Part shown: piece by piece, positions 57,701 to 64,000 of the stretch
Layout of the letters: each line of letters opens with the position of its first letter
Position numbering within the stretch: position 1 is the stretch's first letter
NCBI RefSeq assembly: GCF_004027225.2
Contig: NC_046358.1
Coordinates: forward strand, 3,624,720 to 3,688,719
Length of the DNA stretch: 64,000 bases
Direction of reading: 5' to 3'
Source of the DNA: Strigops habroptila
Lineage: Eukaryota; Chordata; Aves; Psittaciformes; Psittacidae
The notes under the pieces: generated by a model
Database searches by the model: none
What the model was told of the DNA's origin: nothing
The model's input: the letters and a program-made list of their open reading frames with translations, nothing else
Made by a program: the position numbers and the translations under genes

Positions 57701-60683
57701 TAAATATGTAGAGTGCATTATGGTTAAAACTTTATAATACAGAGGTGCTTACGCTGCCTGGCAATTGTGAATGTGAGCCACATTCATCCTGTGACAAAGG
57801 TGATGGCCAGCACCCCTCCAGACTGGTCTTGATGACAGGAGAAGCAGTCTTTGCTGTCAGCTTAAGAAACTGCTGTAAGTGCCACCAGCTAGCAAACCTT
57901 CCTTTTCCTCACCACAGACCATGTTCTCTACCTTTGAGGGTATTGTAGGCTGCAGAACTAACCCTGGGCAAGAGGTCAGACAGATGATACCAGCGGCCCG
58001 TTATCTGCAGATATCGATTACCTTTCTGGTCTTTTATACACAAATGGGCAATTTGAACTTCTTGCAAGTGTGGGGTGACTGTGACCAGAGGCATATGAGG
58101 TTCATGAAAACGGAGGCGTGGAGCTGCAGAATTTGAAGAACTTCTTTCCACAGGGAACATGAAAGCCATACTTTTGGTAGCTGTTCATGTATAACCCTTC
58201 TTTCTTTGCCTCCCCAGTACAGCAGCACAAATATCTGCTCTTCTGACCAACATAGCTATTTGTAGAGACTTGCTCACCTTTTCAGCATGAATCGTTGTAT
58301 TCTCTTCCACCTTCTTCTTCTAGCAAGTACAATTATAAAGTACAAACTGTAAGGAGCAGGAATTCATCTGGGTATGAATGTGTAAAACAGCTTAATTAGT
58401 GATAAAGCATAGTACATATCCCTCTATCTCATGTAAACATTAGATTAAGGTGCCTACAAATGGGGACAGTTATTTGGACAGATATTTATCCAAATTCTTG
58501 TTCTTATAACTGTTTTAGAGATTCAGAAACTATAGACCTACTTAGTTATGACTGCTTGTCAAGCCAGGGTAGGCTTGTTCCTTGCTTGTGATTTTCCACA
58601 CTTTCACCTGTACTTGCTCTTACAGAAGTTCTGTTCTTGAGTAAAATCACAGAAATTTCAGCTGTGGAAAATAATTCCCTTTTTTTTGTCTGGATGGTCT
58701 TTCATTTTAGTGGATGGAAATGATATCTTAACTGTATGTATTGTTTATTAGTGATTCCTTTGCCTTTCAACTCCCTCCTTGAGTTGCTGGCCTTTTGACC
58801 TAATGATCATTAGTAAATCCCAGTGGCACATGGGTCACCCAGATCCTATCTGTGTTTCTACATGTTCTCTCCCTGGGTTTGTCAGTGCTGCAGGGACAGA
58901 GTACCTGAAGTCACTCAGCAGTGGTCTCTAACCACCTCAGTTTTGTTGGGCCTTCTAGGGACAAAAGCTTTTCTCAGCAGCAAGGGTGTATTGGGGAGTT
59001 GGGAGGCCTGCAAGAGTAATGGTGGGAAACTGTAAAACTTGGAGTACTTCTGGCCACCACCAAGGCCATGGAAAACCTGTTTTCACCACCATGTCCCCAG
59101 CTTCCCAAGAACCATATCACTGTCTTTACTGGTTGTATACATGTGGTTTGGTCTGTTCCTGATGTTGAGCCATGAAACATTTGTAGTCTAGGAGCTGTGC
59201 TGATGTTCTGGTTGATGTTATCATATCAGAGAAAGGAACTACTAGAATGCAGTTATTTTCAAGAGCCATCTAGGAGATTAAAGTTGCCACAGAGTGTGCG
59301 TCTATCTCCCTGCATGTTTCTCAAATCCTGGGCACATAGCTTTAAATCCCTTAAAGAAAAGGGATCTGGCAGCTCCCTGAGAGGGATCTCAGAGCTGGCA
59401 CCATGTATCTTGAAGGCTCACATCACTGGCCGTGTCCATGCTAGTAAATTAAACGCATCCTGGACCATTCTCTGGCATTGAGGTCAACTGGCACAAAATA
59501 GCCAGCATGCATACAATTAAGCTGTCTTGAACTCCAAGACAGGAAAGCCATATGCAGAATGCCTATTGAGAACAGTCCCTGGCTTGTGGTAATTCCCAGC
59601 CCATACCCAGGAGCCATTTGGGAGAGTGCTGCTTGGCCCTGGCCTCGGCCATGCCAGGGATCTTCTAGAAACTAGAGGAGAGGTGCCAACAGAAGTGTCC
59701 CTGGCACCATTTAATGTTCCAGAGGAGATAGCCAGCAGTCTTGCAGGTGACTGAGCCTTTGCTACAGCAACAAGATGGAAGTGTTGATCATTTCTACCAG
59801 GGCCGTGATTCCCTCTCTTTATCAATCCCTTTGTCTTCTCTCTCAAACCTGAGGTTATATTCTGATGAATGCTGGAATGGCTTCCTATTTTCAGCTGTTT
59901 AATAGTTTGCTGTTGTGATTGTATTTGATTGTGTTTGAATTTCTATCTCCCCAAGGATAGGGAAAGGGATTCTATAAATATTATTTGATTTAATTAATAA
60001 ATATCAGCGTCTTCTGTAACATAGTAGGGGAGTGAGGATGTGCACTGGGGGAATGGCCGGTAAGGACAGGAAGGCCTTTCTGTTTTCATTCCTGTGCCAT
60101 CTTTGCCATAGTCCTTGTGTCACTAGTGCCAGAAATTCTGGTGCCACCACAAAGTTCATTATCTAATGTAAAAACCTTTGCTAGCGCCCCAAAGTAGTGA
60201 AGATCACAAATCGCTTACTACCTTCTCACACATATTTTTGTAACTCTTAGTTTGCTGCCATGATCCATAGAAACCCCATAATACACATCCTACTGAAAGG
60301 ATGTCAACATGGTTTTCTTAATTTGGGCTTTCAGATTCTTTCCATCCCTGTACGCTCTTCAGCAGAAGATCATCATGATTGTTTTGTGTCAGTATAATCT
60401 TCCAAGGCACATCTTCTGTCTGAAGTGTCCTCTGTAGCCTGATGTAAGCCCTGGCTGAATCTGACCAGGCACGTTGATGGGGCTTCTGTGCACTGAGTCA
60501 GACCATTTGTTGGCAGTGGTCTAGGAGGTGTACTGCCAGCCAGGGAGAGGTGGTTTCTTTTGCTGATTATTTGGTTAACTGAGAATACTTGGAATTTCTT
60601 GTTAATGATAGTTCACAATCTACAGGTAAAAATATAAATTAAAACATTTTCATCAGATGCTGATACGTTATTGCTATTACTAC
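57701..60683. other. Noncoding stretch
   Basis: No gene was recognised. Two short plus-strand open segments look somewhat protein-like (57745-57873 ending at a CT|GTAAGT donor, and about 59590-59740 ending at GCAG|GTGACT) but neither has a convincing acceptor or known domain, so they are not called as exons. Confidence 0.5.
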
Positions 60684-61005
60684 CTGAAAGTAGGTTGTAG
60701 CAAGGCGGGGGGGTACTCTCCTCCCAGCTAACAAGTGATAGGACAAGAGGAAACAGCCTCAAGGTTCACCAGGGCAGGGTTAGGTTGGACCTTAGAGAAG
60801 ATGTCTTCTCTGAAAGGGTTGTCAGGCATTGGAACAGGCTGCCCAGGGCACTGGTGGAGTCACCATCCCTGGAGGTGTTGAAAAGACATGTAGATGTTAC
60901 ACTTAGGGACATGGTTTAGTGGTGGCCTTGTCAGTGCTGGGTTAACAGTTGGACTGGATGATCTTAAAGGTCTTTTCCAACCTAAATATTCTGTGATGCT
61001 GTGAA
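60684..61005 (+). mobile_element. CR1 LINE fragment (longest in window)
   Basis: About 320 bp: 'aacaagtgataggacaagaggaaacagcctc', 'agaaggtgtcttc'-type block, 'gaaagggttgtcaggcattggaacaggctgcccagggcac', 'ggatgatcttaaaggtcttttccaacctaaatattctgtgatgctgtg'. It includes the end of the former ORF2 coding region plus the 3' UTR, with no intact frame. The tail is diverged (ATTCTGTGATGCT), which suggests an older insertion. Confidence 0.95.
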
Positions 61006-64000
61006 TGTTTTGGGGCAAATTAGTGATGATGCAGTGCCACGTAGGTTCATGGTAGTCTATTAAGGTTGTGCTTATGTTCTCAAACTGGTGTATCTATTCC
61101 TAGATATCTATTCCTATTTATCCTATGTTGGATAAATAAATAAAATGTCTTTGGTATTTTTGCTGTTCTGGGGCTTTCTGTTAGACTGATAGTTGGGTGA
61201 AATATCCTGTGGGCCAAATGCTGTTTGCTTAACTCCTGGGAGCAATCTGATAATTCCAATGAGTTAGCAAAGCAAACTGGATTTTTTTGTTTGGAAACTA
61301 TTTGGAAAGCTGCAGTGTATTTTTGCTGAGGATCCTCCACTAACGTCAATGCCACTATATGCTTAAATCAATGGAAAACCTGTGGAAAAGTCAGCCAGTA
61401 TGGTACTGAGTTTGCAATGCTTTAGGATTTACAAAGCAAATCCTTGGAAGGGGGGCATGCACAGGGCAGATGGAACCACATTCCGATGGCATTAAGTACT
61501 ATCCATAGTTATTTCTTACCCTGTGTTGTATATGTGTTGCTTCTGTGGGTAGGAGGAGTCATGCATATACAGCACTGGAATTACTATGTTCTAAACTAAG
61601 AATTTTTGATTGGTTTTAACAAATGTTCTATTCATCTGTAAAATCTGGAGATGTATTCTATCAATGGAGGTTAGTACATAAAGACTGATGACTGTTGGGG
61701 GGAAAAAAGTGAACTTTTGTTTGAATATAACTATTTGTTTTGATGGTAATTGAGGCAATTCCTTCACTTGCCACAAACATTCATTAGAGTGATATTCTGT
61801 AGACAAACTGTCACGTGCAATGATGCATTTCTGTATCCATATGAATGCCTGAAGTGGAAGTCTGTGTGCAGCTCTTAAGGAAGCCTTTGATAGGTTGTAA
61901 GTTTACCAACCAAGGGTGAAAAAAAAGGATATCAGGTGATTTGGGTGACCAACAACCCCTTATAAATACGAATCTATGAGTAGTGAATCCCTAAAATACA
62001 CAAAGCAGTCATTTTAGTGAATAGCTTGTGAGCAATCTCAGGGGCAGGAATATGCTGGCAATTACTCATTCAATAGTTTGTGAAAAATATGTCTGCTCAT
62101 TGACATTTTGAATTAAAAAAAAGAGATAAATCTCATAAATGCATTGCGGGAAGTATCTTGCCAGCTAACAACACAAAACACATGACTCCACTTACAAATA
62201 CTTAACCTTCTGAACTGCTGATGTTCCTTATTGGAAGAGGCCGGTCTAGAAGTCCAGAGCCCACCAGTTACCTAACAGCAGAAATGTAACCCCAATGTGG
62301 GAAAAAACCCCAAACCTATATGGGTGGCTTGGTCCCAATCTGAAATTTGCAGCTGGTTGGTTTTATGAAACAAGGTTGTGAATTCTTATACTTGGATATA
62401 TTAAAAATATGGGTTGTCATTTGAGCTTTGAAATGAAATTCACTTCTAAAGGCTGTTACACATGTGCATTAAGGATCATAATATGTATTTGGAAAATGAG
62501 TTATTGGCAGTTGTTATTTTAAACACCTCTGCTGACCACATAAGATGTGGAGGTAGATCCAAGAACAGTTTCTAGCTCATGATCTGTGATCTGCTGCAGC
62601 TGTAACATTTATGAAAGCCCATTTCTGCCTCATTCCCTTCTCATGGGCCATCAGGAATACCAGTTCTCCCACACTGCTCCTCTGTGACATGCTTTAGAGT
62701 TACAAAGAAGGTTGATTTTCTGTGGCTTCTTCTTCCTTTTATGTCTTTGCTGAAACTCCCAACAAGGAAGGTCATTTTTAAGGGTATATTTTTGTGATGT
62801 GGACATGGGACATGAATTGAGACTGACAGATTCATTTCATGCAGGATACGTGAACAGTGCTTGCAACTTGTGGTCTGTATGTGCCTGCACTGATTCAGAT
62901 TGGTGGCTTAGCTGGCAGAGCTACTTCCAATTTCTTTTTTACAAGGTTATTTGTACTATTTCAGCTTCAGCTCAGTAGTGACTGGACAACGGATCCCATC
63001 ATATATAGATATGGATCCCTTCATATATTCTTTTCCTGTTTTTTTAATATATTTTTATTTTAATATAGTTTTCTGACACCATTGTTTAGTTTTTACAATT
63101 TTCTAATTAAATCCAGTTCCCGAAGCACTCATATTATTAAAATAATTTCATCTTTTACTTTTCTTCTGGTTCTCAACTATGTGATGACTACCCTGGCGTA
63201 GCCAAACCAGTATCCTCCCATTAGAATTTGATGGTACATCAGCATTAAAATTACTTTGTGTTGTCTGCCCATCTATCAAAATATTCCAAAAGCAATTTGT
63301 GCTATTAACAAATGTCGGTTTTATATTTAATACAGTTTAAAAGTATGGAGAATTTTGAAACCTTTCCCATTCAAGGCCAGTTAAATGAAAATACAGGAAA
63401 AACCACATTCTGCAGTAGGTACCTTACAAGTAATTTGTCTGTCAGTTGCATCTCTCTTGCCATGGAGATAATAGTTAAGAGAGGAAAATGAGTGAAGTTG
63501 TTTCTAGTTTCAGATTTTTGTCTAGAAATAAACCAACTGAAGATGGGTAGAGATATTTCATTGAACTTTTCCTTGACATATACAATGCTTTTGTTTGTAC
63601 TTTTGCATTTCAGCTTTCTTCTGAAGGATTTGCTATCCTAAACCAAACCAGGGCTTTTGTGGCACAGAGTCATCAAAAAATGAAAGCTAACAAGTACTAG
63701 AAAACTAATCTTCATTGTAAATCAGTGACCTATACTGCAATGCAGAAGGCAGATAATGACCCAAACTTCAGAGAGACTGAAAAGAATGACAGGTTTTATT
63801 AAGAAATGGCTAGTGAAATTGTTGAGGAATCTGTGTTTTGAGGCAGCTATGTCTCTTTAAGCCTGTCACGATTCCATTCAACTTCTTTTCTGTTTTTTTT
63901 CAATCATTTAGCGATGAGACTGAATTAAGCATTCCCAGCAACTCTGGTAACACTGATGTTGCTGGCCAGAAATAGCCAACCTTTCGTCCCAGCCCTTCTC
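61006..64000. other. AT-rich noncoding stretch to window end
   Basis: No gene, island or repeat family was recognised. If the transcription unit inferred from promoters A-D exists, this would be intron, with its next exons beyond the right edge. Confidence 0.55.

Noticed and set aside
57745-57948. Cys-containing plus-strand frame with a CT|GTAAGT donor at 57873
   Set aside because: Immediately follows a CR1 tail, weak acceptor, cysteine spacing matches no family I know.
58431-58442. miR-30-like word TGTAAACAT
   Set aside because: Matches only the seed; following bases differ and no hairpin partner is evident. Words for other conserved microRNAs (miR-9, 124, 137, 132, 218, let-7 and others) were looked for by eye and not found.
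59590-59750. Protein-like plus-strand segment ending EVPTEVSLAPFNVPEEIASSLA at a GCAG|GTGACT donor
   Set aside because: The peptide looks plausible but there is no good acceptor, no start and no known family, and the minus strand is open over the same span.

Overview
The window reads as vertebrate, almost certainly avian, nuclear DNA. The key evidence is seven CR1 LINE fragments ending in the bird-type 3' tail (CCAACC...TTCTATGATTCT or its complement). Several have the interior wording I associate with neoavian rather than galliform CR1 (inference). Old MIR/L2-like remnants and a palindromic amniote MITE fit this. Genes are sparse and GC-rich CpG islands sit between AT-rich stretches. I could not name the species or the locus.

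No intact protein-coding gene was recognised. The longer open frames are low-complexity, Pro/Arg/Gly-rich readings of CpG islands or antisense readings of CR1, and I left them out as genes. The only convincing protein homology is a short, broken C2H2 zinc-finger remnant on the minus strand near 56.6 kb.

Layout: 1-1.49 kb unremarkable; 1.49-2.64 kb an isolated CpG island; 2.65-9.8 kb plain noncoding DNA with two CR1 fragments and MIR-like relics; 9.83-10.35 kb a candidate MEF2/TEAD/E-box enhancer; 15.1-15.6 kb a small CpG island with a textbook CTCF motif and an Sp1/CCAAT pair; 15.6-22.4 kb noncoding with CR1, L2 and MITE relics. At 22.4-23.8 kb is candidate promoter A (CRE pair, TATA box, purine tract, splice donor). 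After a quiet AT-rich stretch (23.8-33.2 kb) comes a regulatory core at 33.3-42.2 kb. It holds a second CRE cluster, two more TATA-type promoters (B, C), a CCAAT-type promoter (D) preceded by a striking inverted repeat, several CpG islands, and a well-formed 57-nt candidate exon at 41964-42020. From 42.2 kb to the end the DNA is AT-rich and noncoding, with a p53-family-like site at 50.8 kb and three CR1 fragments.

The best-supported overall reading is the 5' regulatory region of a gene, or of a long noncoding RNA, transcribed left to right with several alternative first exons and its main body beyond the right edge. All four promoter candidates point the same way, two carry the same CRE plus TGACGC arrangement, and each of the three TATA promoters is followed by a plausible splice donor. 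This is inference; transcript data would decide it.
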